This document shows, one piece after another, positions 1 to 5,382 of a stretch of 9,311 nt of DNA; position 1 is the stretch's first letter, and every line of letters starts with the position of its first letter. Where the stretch lies: the NCBI GenBank assembly GCA_001800185.1, contig MGUX01000111.1, positions 1 to 9,311 on the forward strand, given 5' to 3'. The DNA is from Elusimicrobia bacterium RIFCSPLOWO2_12_FULL_59_9 (GTDB lineage Bacteria; Elusimicrobiota; Elusimicrobia; O2-12-FULL-59-9). The notes under the pieces were generated by a model. The model was not told where the DNA came from. It saw nothing but the letters and a program-made list of their open reading frames with translations, and searched no databases. Made by a program: the position numbers and the translations under genes.

Positions 1-274
1 CCGGGTCCCCTTTCAAACGCATGGCGATCTCGAGTTGGCCCGGCGGGAGCGTCGAGGTGGAGAGCGCCGCCGCGGCTTCCGCCGACAAAGCGACGCTCAG
101 CCTCAAGTCTGGATTTTCCTTGAGGAGCTCGGCGAGAGGGGCGGCGTCGAAAGAGTCTTCGCGCGGAATCCACAGGAGGCACAGGCTCTCGGCCTTTTCG
201 TCTTCCACCGACGCCAGCGGCCATAGCGCCGCGACGGCCGGCGCGGACGCCGCGGCCAACAGGCACGCCGTCAA
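1..274 (-). CDS. Secreted protein of unknown function, N-terminal part only (runs off the left edge)
   Basis: An open minus-strand frame runs from the left edge without a stop. It reads as a plausible exported protein: basic RIK, a hydrophobic stretch (SAWLLTACLLAAASAP), an AVAA cleavage-like site, then a soluble segment containing LCLLWIPREDSFDAAPLAE and PPGQLEIAMRLKGDP. I do not recognise the family. Codon use is GC-rich like the neighbours. The start is unclear. TTG at 274-272 is the nearest standard start but would cut off the basic RIK. The frame stays open upstream through the palindromic element at 294-390 to a GTG at 400-398, with no ATG. The native start may have been displaced by the element. 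No Shine-Dalgarno sequence is visible at either candidate. Confidence 0.6.
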   Translation of the reverse strand, partial: MTACLLAAASAPAVAALWPLASVEDEKAESLCLLWIPREDSFDAAPLAELLKENPDLRLSVALSAEAAAALSTSTLPPGQLEIAMRLKGDP

Positions 275-293
275 CAGCCAAGCGCTTTTGATC

Positions 294-390
294 CTAACCC
301 GAATTCCCCAGTTGGGAATTCGCCCGCCGGGCCGTCGCTGAAAAACAGCGACGGGGTTGTCCGGCGCCGCAGGCGCAACCGCAGTTGCAC
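294..390. repeat. Palindromic mosaic element 1
   Basis: This is a string of hairpins: CGAATTCCC/GGGAATTCG (300-322, 5-nt loop), CCGTCGCTG/CAGCGACGG (332-354, loop AAAAA), GCGCC-GCA-GGCGC (364-376) and GCAAC/GTTGC (375-388). It shares its left part with element 2 (294-335 against 955-997). It also shares the exact 19-mer GACGGGGTTGTCCGGCGCC (350-368 and 1061-1079). It sits between two minus-strand genes and remains open in the frame of the downstream partial gene. It could act in transcript ending or processing for the CBM48 gene, but no T-tract follows a stem. Confidence 0.75.
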
Positions 391-453
391 AGTTTCGCAC
401 AGTGCTTTCACGCGGGGGAGAGATTGAAACTGCGGTTTTCGGATGGATCAATC

Positions 454-888
454 TCATGGAACCGAAAGAACCGATGAAACCGTGTCGCCGTAACGGCGGG
501 TCCGCGCGTTGGCGGGGTCCAGCTTCCATTGCCCGTCCACTTTAAAGAGGTACAGATATTGGCCGGCGGCGAGGGGCACGGTCAGCTCCCACTGTCCCTT
601 GGGCTTGCCGCGCTTTAGGAGGAATTTTTGCGGCTGCCACAAATTGAAGTCCCCGGCCAGCTCCACGCTCCGCGCTTCCGGCGCCTTGAGAGAAAAGGTG
701 ACGAAATGCGCCTGCGACGGCTGCTTCACGGCCGCGCCGGAGCGGCGGCCCTCAATAACCGATCCTTGGGCCTTGAAGAATTTGATGGCCTGACGGTATT
801 TTTCAAGGTGGTCAATGACGGTTAAAGACGGAACGACCATAAATGCCGTTGCCAAGGCGACAAAAATCCAAAAGACGAATTTTCTCAA
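454..888 (-). CDS. Membrane-anchored CBM48/AMPK-type glycogen-binding domain protein
   Basis: A 144-residue protein. One N-terminal hydrophobic helix (about residues 4-22, FVFWIFVALATAF) anchors it or serves as an uncleaved signal. A short basic/helical linker follows, then a carbohydrate-binding module at about 60-144. Family hallmarks are VELAGDFNLW (75-84), the YLYLFKVDG strand (111-119), Trp121 and DP (124-125), as in the glycogen-binding domain of AMPK beta and in CBM48. There is no catalytic domain, so it probably binds alpha-glucan or serves as an interaction domain; the ligand is inferred. The start is TTG at 888-886. The next in-frame Met (ATG at 840-838) would remove most of the helix, so TTG is preferred. 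A good promoter ends only 9 nt before TTG and no Shine-Dalgarno sequence is present, so the mRNA may be nearly leaderless. Confidence 0.85.
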   Translation of the reverse strand: MRKFVFWIFVALATAFMVVPSLTVIDHLEKYRQAIKFFKAQGSVIEGRRSGAAVKQPSQAHFVTFSLKAPEARSVELAGDFNLWQPQKFLLKRGKPKGQWELTVPLAAGQYLYLFKVDGQWKLDPANARTRRYGDTVSSVLSVP

Positions 889-897
889 GTTGCGGGA

Positions 898-926
898 ATT
901 ATAACATGATTGAACGGAGGGTTCAA
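898..926 (-). promoter_or_regulatory. Sigma70-like promoter for the CBM48 gene
   Basis: On the minus strand TTGAAC (926-921) is followed after 17 bp by a perfect TATAAT (903-898). The TTG start codon lies 9 nt past the -10 box. Transcription would therefore begin about 1-4 nt before the start codon, leaving essentially no 5' leader. Confidence 0.7.
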
Positions 927-954
927 ACTTGATAGAATCGCGCTGCGTCGATGG

Positions 955-1254
955 CTAGCCCGAATTCCCCAGTTGGGGAATTCGCCCGCAGGGCCGTTCG
1001 CAGTGCTCTCGGCACCTGGCGCGCCAGTGGCGCATACTCCGGCCGTCGCTGCGCAGCCGAGACGGGGTTGTCCGGCGCCTCGCAGAGCTCGGCGCACCTG
1101 GTGTGCCAGCCCCTTCGCGGAGCGAAGGGACGATGGAAGCGCCAGCGGCGCGTAACGAGGCGCCCGCTCCGGCGCCGCAGGCGCAAGCACGCTGGAGGCC
1201 ACTGGCCTCCCGGCTAGTACCCGTAGCTCTGCGCAGGGTGCAAACGCGGTTGCA
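955..1254. repeat. Palindromic mosaic element 2 (enlarged relative of element 1), filling most of the 889-1268 intergenic region
   Basis: It begins with CTAGCCC and a perfect 10-bp hairpin CGAATTCCCC-AGTT-GGGGAATTCG (961-984), the counterpart of the first hairpin in element 1. Further hairpins are GCGCC-AGT-GGCGC (1021-1033), GCTGC/GCAGC inside CCGTC...GACGG (1043-1065), GGCGCAC-CTG-GTGTGCC (1091-1107, one G.T pair), the 49-nt module at 1111-1159, GCGCC-GCA-GGCGC (1172-1184), GGAGGCC-ACT-GGCCTCC (1194-1210) and TGCAA/TTGCA (1239-1254). Compared with element 1, extra blocks are inserted. TCCGGCGCC, single at 360-368, is present twice here (1071-1079 and 1168-1176) on both sides of the block carrying the 49-nt module. 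I see no credible gene in this interval. Confidence 0.75.
1111..1159 (+). repeat. 49-nt double-hairpin module, copy A (intergenic)
   Basis: Hairpin 1 is CCCTTCGC-GGA-GCGAAGGG (1111-1129), a perfect 8-bp stem. The spacer is ACGATGGAA (1130-1138). Hairpin 2 is GCGCC-AGC-GGCGC (1139-1151), a perfect 5-bp stem. The tail is GTAACGAG (1152-1159). The same layout recurs at 1958-2006 and 3311-3359 with identical spacing and covarying stems. Confidence 0.85.
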
Positions 1255-1258
1255 TAAT
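1253..1258 (+). promoter_or_regulatory. Possible -10 box (CATAAT) for the glycosyltransferase gene
   Basis: CATAAT lies 7 nt before GTG at 1266 and 10 nt before ATG at 1269, inside an AT-rich island directly after palindromic element 2. No convincing -35 box is seen at 16-18 bp spacing and no Shine-Dalgarno sequence precedes the start. A leaderless transcript is possible, but support is weaker than for the CBM48 and dapB promoters. Confidence 0.35.
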
Positions 1259-1268
1259 ATTATTTGTG

Positions 1269-3275
1269 ATGTTTGGACAAGAGAAAAGCCGCAACTGCGT
1301 TTTTCGGGCCAGCCGCCAATCCCCCCTGCCGATTCTTTTCTGCGCCGCCGGCTTGCTTTACTTTTTGTCGCTCGATCACTATTACGTGGGCCGCTTCAAC
1401 GATGACGCCAGACATTGGCTGGCTGCGCGAAGCCTTTGCTCCGGCGCCTACGTGGATTTGGCTCATCCCCGCGAAATTCCCTTAACCCACCAGCTTCCCG
1501 GCTATCCGTTGCTTCTGCTGCCAGCGGCGGCGGCGGGCTCCATGCAGGCCGCCAAGGCCGCTTCGCTCCTTTTTTTGCTGGCCAGCCTGCTGCTGTTATG
1601 GAATCTTTTCGGCGAATTTTTCAGCGCCGGGCAGAGGACGCTATTGACGGCCTTATGGGCGTTTCATCCTTCGACCGCCGAACAATCCGGGTCGGTTATG
1701 TCTGAGCCCGCCTTTCTGCTCTTCAGCCTCCTCATTTTGAAAAAGTTTCAAAGTTGGTCGCCCGAATCGCGCCCTGAAAAAATGCGGCCGGCGTTTACGC
1801 TCGGGCTGCTTTGCGCCTTTTCGGCTTGGATTCGACCCCAAGGCGCCGTGTGGATAGCGGCGGTGAGCGCGTATTTGTTGTTCGTCCCGGCGCAGGGAAA
1901 AGCCGCCGCGGGGCGCATGCGGCGGGCGGCGGCCCCCTCCGCAGCCCCAGGGGCAGCCCCTTCGCGGAGCTCAGGGACGATGGAAACCCCGGAGGGGTGT
2001 GACGTGCCCAGGGACCCAGAAGCCCCAGAGGGGCGTGGGGTGCTGTGGGGGCCCGGTGGCGTCAGAGACGCGGCGGCATTCGCGGCCGGAGCTTTTCCCC
2101 TGTGGCTTTTGCCTTTCCTGCGCAATTGGTGGACGGCGAATAATCCGGCGGGATATTTCTTGGAACTTCCTTCCGTTTCGGGGGAGGGGCTCGGCGCGGT
2201 CTCGATGCTGGGGCGTTTATTCTGGGATCAACTAAGCCACTATCCTTCCCTCCTTTTTGTCGAAGGTTTCTGGGGCTGGCCGGGGGAGCCGCCGGCGGAT
2301 TTCCGCGTCCTTCTCCTAACGACGCTTGCGGCAGTCCCCGTTTTTGTTGGTTTTTTGGAGCGGCAGGGCTGGAAAAACCCCGTGGGAAAGCTTCTGCGCT
2401 TATATGTCGCGCTGTACTTATGCCTGCATCTTTTTTGGGTCAACCGGGATGTGCGCTACGTCTATCCCATTCTTCCTTTCTTGTTTGTTTTCTGCCTGCA
2501 AGGCGCCCGCTCCATCGCGGGTCGAATGCCGCGGTCAAAATATCTCCTTGGCGGAGCCGCCGCCGTCTTGATCGGTTGGTTTTTAATCGCGGACGCAGGC
2601 GTCGTCCGGGCGGCGCGCCGCCGGCGTTTAAACGAGAATGCGCCGCCTGAAAGGACTCTGGCCTGGGTTCGCGAGCAAACGCCCGGCGACGCGATTTTTA
2701 TGGGCGCTTATAAGGACTTCATTTATCTTTACAGCGGGCGCAAGGCTTTGCGCTACAGCTCTTTCGACGACCCGGACGCCTGGTACTTCGGGCTCTTGGC
2801 GCAAGGGGTCGGGTATCTGTGGTTCGACGATTATCACCAGCCGATCAACGTGGCTTCGGTCCGGCGCCGGGAGCGGCGCCGGGACGTCGAGCGGCTGCAG
2901 GAGCAGGCGCAAGATGGCGGCCGTTTTCAATTGGTGTTTTCGGACTCCGAGGAGGCTCAAAGAATATTCGCCCTTCGCGAACCCCCGGGATTTCGCCCGG
3001 CTTACGAGCGTTTGCGCGGGATTATGGCCGAGATAGACCGGGGCAAGCTTGCGCAGGCCCTGGAGGATCTGGCGCGGCTGCAGCGAGAAGGCGCTCCGTT
3101 GATCCGGCTGCCTTTTTATTTGGGAACCACGGCCATGCTCTTGGGGCGGCCCGGCCAAGCGCTGGCGCCCCTTGAGGAAGCCGCCCGGCGCGAGCCGGCG
3201 TTTGAGGCGGCTTCCAATAATCTCCGGAGAAATCGGGATATGTTGAGCGTCCGGACGGACGAGGCCATGCGATGA
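1269..3275 (+). CDS. GT-C-type multi-pass membrane glycosyltransferase (PMT/ArnT-like) with TPR-like C-terminal tail
   Basis: A 668-residue protein with many hydrophobic helices over about residues 20-465, then a soluble C-terminal region. The first predicted outer loop carries FNDDARHW (DD near residues 45-46), the acidic pair typical of GT-C enzymes that use polyprenyl-phosphate sugars. LPGYPLLLLP resembles the Pro-rich segment of the PMT_2 group. After the last helix comes a periplasmic-type domain (about 480-600, WFDDYHQP), then two helix-turn-helix stretches rich in Ala and Leu (about 590-655) that look like TPRs. Sugar and acceptor cannot be read from the sequence. ATG at 1269 directly follows an in-frame GTG (1266); either could initiate. 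A palindromic module interrupts the protein at about residues 218-264, as a Pro/Gly/Ala/Arg-rich loop between two helices. The end overlaps the glycerate kinase start by ATGA, so the two are probably co-translated. Confidence 0.8.
   Translation: MFGQEKSRNCVFRASRQSPLPILFCAAGLLYFLSLDHYYVGRFNDDARHWLAARSLCSGAYVDLAHPREIPLTHQLPGYPLLLLPAAAAGSMQAAKAASLLFLLASLLLLWNLFGEFFSAGQRTLLTALWAFHPSTAEQSGSVMSEPAFLLFSLLILKKFQSWSPESRPEKMRPAFTLGLLCAFSAWIRPQGAVWIAAVSAYLLFVPAQGKAAAGRMRRAAAPSAAPGAAPSRSSGTMETPEGCDVPRDPEAPEGRGVLWGPGGVRDAAAFAAGAFPLWLLPFLRNWWTANNPAGYFLELPSVSGEGLGAVSMLGRLFWDQLSHYPSLLFVEGFWGWPGEPPADFRVLLLTTLAAVPVFVGFLERQGWKNPVGKLLRLYVALYLCLHLFWVNRDVRYVYPILPFLFVFCLQGARSIAGRMPRSKYLLGGAAAVLIGWFLIADAGVVRAARRRRLNENAPPERTLAWVREQTPGDAIFMGAYKDFIYLYSGRKALRYSSFDDPDAWYFGLLAQGVGYLWFDDYHQPINVASVRRRERRRDVERLQEQAQDGGRFQLVFSDSEEAQRIFALREPPGFRPAYERLRGIMAEIDRGKLAQALEDLARLQREGAPLIRLPFYLGTTAMLLGRPGQALAPLEEAARREPAFEAASNNLRRNRDMLSVRTDEAMR
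1958..2006 (+). repeat. 49-nt double-hairpin module, copy B (inside the glycosyltransferase gene)
   Basis: Hairpin 1 is CCCTTCGC-GGA-GCTCAGGG (1958-1976), with 6 of 8 pairs formed. The spacer is ACGATGGAA (1977-1985). Hairpin 2 is ACCCC-GGA-GGGGT (1986-1998), a perfect stem. The tail is GTGACGTG (1999-2006). A second hairpin-2-like unit, GCCCC-AGA-GGGGC, follows at 2022-2034 after another GGGAC. The copy is in frame with the host gene and adds no stop. The surrounding low-complexity coding region spans about 1920-2060. Confidence 0.85.
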
Positions 3276-4501
3276 AGCCGCCGCGCCACCGGCGCCACCG
3301 GGTCCCCGCCCCCTTGCCGGAGGCAAGGGACGATTGGAGCCGCAGAGCGGCGTGTCGAGCACTGCGGAGGGGGCCGCCGCGCATCTTGATCGCTCCCAAC
3401 GCCTTCAAGTCCTGCCTGAGCGCGGGCGAGGCGGCCGAGGCTTTGGCCCGGGGATTTAAGCGCGGGATTCCGCGCAGCCGTCTTGAGCGTTTGCCCATCG
3501 CCGACGGCGGCGACGGGCTCATGGAAGTCCTGCTCCAAGGCTGCGGGGGGCGCGCGATCGCAAAGACGGTCACGGGGCCGATGGGGAGGAAGATTCGATC
3601 CTCTTTCGCGATTCTCGGAGACGGCAGGACCGCAGTGGTCGAAATGGCGCTGGCCTCGGGGCTGAAATTGGTGCCGGAGCGCAGCCGCGATCCGATGATA
3701 GCGACCTCTTACGGCACCGGAGAACTCATCGCGGCGGCGATTTCAAGCGGGGCGCGGCTCATTCTGGTGGGGCTGGGAGGCAGCGCCTCCAACGACGGCG
3801 GCGCGGGCATGGCTCAAGCTCTGGGCGCCCGGCTCCTGGACAGAAACGGCAAAGAGTTGCCCTTGGGGGCCTCGCCGCTGCTTCGCCTCTTCAGGATCGA
3901 TGCGGCGGGGCTGCATTCCGGCTTAAAGGGGGCGAAATTGCTCGGCGTCACGGACGTGGAAAATCCGCTGTTGGGGCCGAAGGGCTCCGCCGCGGTTTAC
4001 GGCCCGCAGAAAGGGGCCACGCCGGCGATGGTCTCCCGCCTGGAAAAATCTTTATCCAACTACGCGGCCGTCATCGCCCGCGACCTGGGCGTGCGGGTCG
4101 CCGGCGTCGCCGGAGCGGGCGCCGCGGGCGGCCTTGGCGCGGGACTGGCCGGTTTTCTGGGGGCCGAGCTTCGGCCGGGAGCGGAGCTGGTTCTAAAAAT
4201 GCTGCGGGCGGAACGGCGCATCCGGCGGGCCGACGTCGTCGTGTCCGGCGAAGGCCGTTTGGACCTGCAAAGCTTTTTTGGGAAGGGCCCGGTATTCTTG
4301 GCCCGGATGGCCAAGAGGCTGAAAAAACAGGTCATCTTGATTTGCGGCGGCATCGATCCCGCGGCGCGTTCCCGGCTTAGGCGCGAAGGGATTGAGATCG
4401 CCCTTTCCCTGTCGGATTTGGCCGGAGGCCCCGGAGAGGCGACCCGTCACGCCAAACGGTGGTTGGCTCAAGCCGCCGCGCAGGCTGCCCGCCGACTTTA
4501 A
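3272..4501 (+). CDS. Glycerate 2-kinase (GlxK/GarK family) with an element-derived N-terminal extension
   Basis: A 409-residue protein matching the glycerate kinase family that phosphorylates D-glycerate with ATP to 2-phosphoglycerate. Family motifs: RILIAPNAFKSCLSAGEAAE (37-56, the usual N-terminus), PIADGGDG, GLGGSASNDGGAGMAQALG (about 168-186), VTDVENPLLGPKGSAAVYGP (about 226-245), GAGAAGGLGAG, and SGEGRLDLQSFFGKGP (about 325-340). Family members usually begin at the RILIAP strand. The first 36 residues here are an Arg/Pro-rich extension encoded largely by a palindromic module. ATG at 3272 overlaps the upstream stop (ATGA), arguing for coupled translation from that start. An internal TTG at 3386-3388, 15 nt after GGAGG, is a less likely alternative. 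The stop shares bases with the convergent hydrolase stop. Cytoplasmic; the likely role is serine, glyoxylate or glycerate metabolism. Confidence 0.92.
   Translation: MKPPRHRRHRVPAPLPEARDDWSRRAACRALRRGPPRILIAPNAFKSCLSAGEAAEALARGFKRGIPRSRLERLPIADGGDGLMEVLLQGCGGRAIAKTVTGPMGRKIRSSFAILGDGRTAVVEMALASGLKLVPERSRDPMIATSYGTGELIAAAISSGARLILVGLGGSASNDGGAGMAQALGARLLDRNGKELPLGASPLLRLFRIDAAGLHSGLKGAKLLGVTDVENPLLGPKGSAAVYGPQKGATPAMVSRLEKSLSNYAAVIARDLGVRVAGVAGAGAAGGLGAGLAGFLGAELRPGAELVLKMLRAERRIRRADVVVSGEGRLDLQSFFGKGPVFLARMAKRLKKQVILICGGIDPAARSRLRREGIEIALSLSDLAGGPGEATRHAKRWLAQAAAQAARRL
3311..3359 (+). repeat. 49-nt double-hairpin module, copy C (5' end of the glycerate kinase gene)
   Basis: Hairpin 1 is CCCTTGCC-GGA-GGCAAGGG (3311-3329), a perfect 8-bp stem. 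The spacer is ACGATTGGA (3330-3338). Hairpin 2 is GCCGC-AGA-GCGGC (3339-3351), a perfect stem. The tail is GTGTCGAG (3352-3359). Relative to copy A, both hairpins carry two paired (compensatory) substitutions. It is in frame with the kinase but in a different reading phase from copy B. Confidence 0.85.
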
Positions 4502-5382
4502 ATATTTTTTTCGAAAAACGCCAGCAAACGGCGCTCGTACTCTTCCGGCGACGCCTCCCGGCATTTGCCGTGGTCGGCTCCGGGAACAATCCATAGCTCT
4601 TTGGGCTCTCCGCACTCCGCGTACAGAGCGTGCGCTTCCTGCAGGGGCATGCGCGGATCGTTGTCGCCATGGATGATGAGAATGGGGCGCGGCGCGAGCT
4701 TGCGCGCGTGGTAAATGGCGCTGTAAGGCTCCGGATCTTCGCCCAACCGCAGCCGAATGAAGCCCAGAGAGGCCAACCCAAGCGGGCGAGGGCAATGAAA
4801 AAACAGCGAGGCGTAGCGCAGCACCACCTGGTTGTAGGAGCAGAACGTGCTCTCCACGCAGACCGCCTTGTATTCAGGATGCCGGGCGGCGCCCAGAAGC
4901 GCCACCGCGCCTCCCAGAGACAGGCCGTACGTCCCCAGCCGGGAAGCGAACTCGGGTTTGTGGTCCTTTAGAAATTGCGTCGCGGCGTCGAAATCCCTCG
5001 CCTCCAGCAGCCCCAAGCTGGCGCGGCTGCCGCCGCTCTGGCCGTGGGTCCGGAAATCGAAGTAAAAAAGATTGAAATCACCCTTCCGGTTGAGAAATTC
5101 GGTGGAGGCCAGAAGCTTGCCTTTGTTGGCGCCCCAACCGTGGCATAGCAGGATGGTCTTGGAGCCGCCGTTGGAGGAAGGGATGAACCAACCCTTCAAC
5201 TGCACTCCGTCCGAGGTCCGAAAGACGACCGACTCGTAGGTCAGTTGGAACTGGTCGGGCCAGAATTCAATGGGATCGCGGTCGGGAGAATGCAGAATCA
5301 TCTGCGAGCCGTAGTATCCCCCGGCCAGGAGGATCAGGGCCAAAATCAGGACGAAGAGAAAAAGCGTCGCCGTCAGGGTCAC
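4498..5382 (-). CDS. Membrane-anchored alpha/beta hydrolase (BEM46/DUF-type serine hydrolase)
   Basis: A 294-residue protein. An N-terminal hydrophobic helix (about 4-24) anchors it. The alpha/beta-hydrolase fold has its oxyanion HGWGANKG (81-88), nucleophile elbow GLSLGG (Ser155), acid in HGDNDPRMP (Asp242, or Asp240) and His271 in PGADHGK, so the catalytic triad looks complete. The lack of a long lid and the SxxFRTSDGVQLKGWF start resemble the BEM46-like family of uncertain substrate. The GTG start at 5382-5380 overlaps the panB stop (GTGA), indicating translational coupling as the last gene of the dapB-dapL-panB operon. A direct role in pantothenate or lysine synthesis is not indicated by the sequence. 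Its stop TAA shares bases with the convergent glycerate kinase stop. Confidence 0.85.
   Translation of the reverse strand: MTLTATLFLFVLILALILLAGGYYGSQMILHSPDRDPIEFWPDQFQLTYESVVFRTSDGVQLKGWFIPSSNGGSKTILLCHGWGANKGKLLASTEFLNRKGDFNLFYFDFRTHGQSGGSRASLGLLEARDFDAATQFLKDHKPEFASRLGTYGLSLGGAVALLGAARHPEYKAVCVESTFCSYNQVVLRYASLFFHCPRPLGLASLGFIRLRLGEDPEPYSAIYHARKLAPRPILIIHGDNDPRMPLQEAHALYAECGEPKELWIVPGADHGKCREASPEEYERRLLAFFEKNI

Noticed and set aside
885..1217. Long open frames on both strands in the intergenic region
   Set aside because: They arise from GC-rich palindromes without stops, give Arg/Ala/Pro-rich peptides and have no family features.
2860..2885. Further copy of the palindromic element (TCCGGCGCC followed by a direct repeat)
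   Set aside because: It encodes an Arg/Glu-rich helix, RRRERRRD, and lacks the spacer and 3-nt-loop hairpins. The shared 9-mer can arise by chance in GC-rich sequence.
2628..3573. Large minus-strand frames opposite the glycosyltransferase and glycerate kinase genes
   Set aside because: They are antisense shadows of well-supported genes in GC-rich DNA and show no recognisable motifs.
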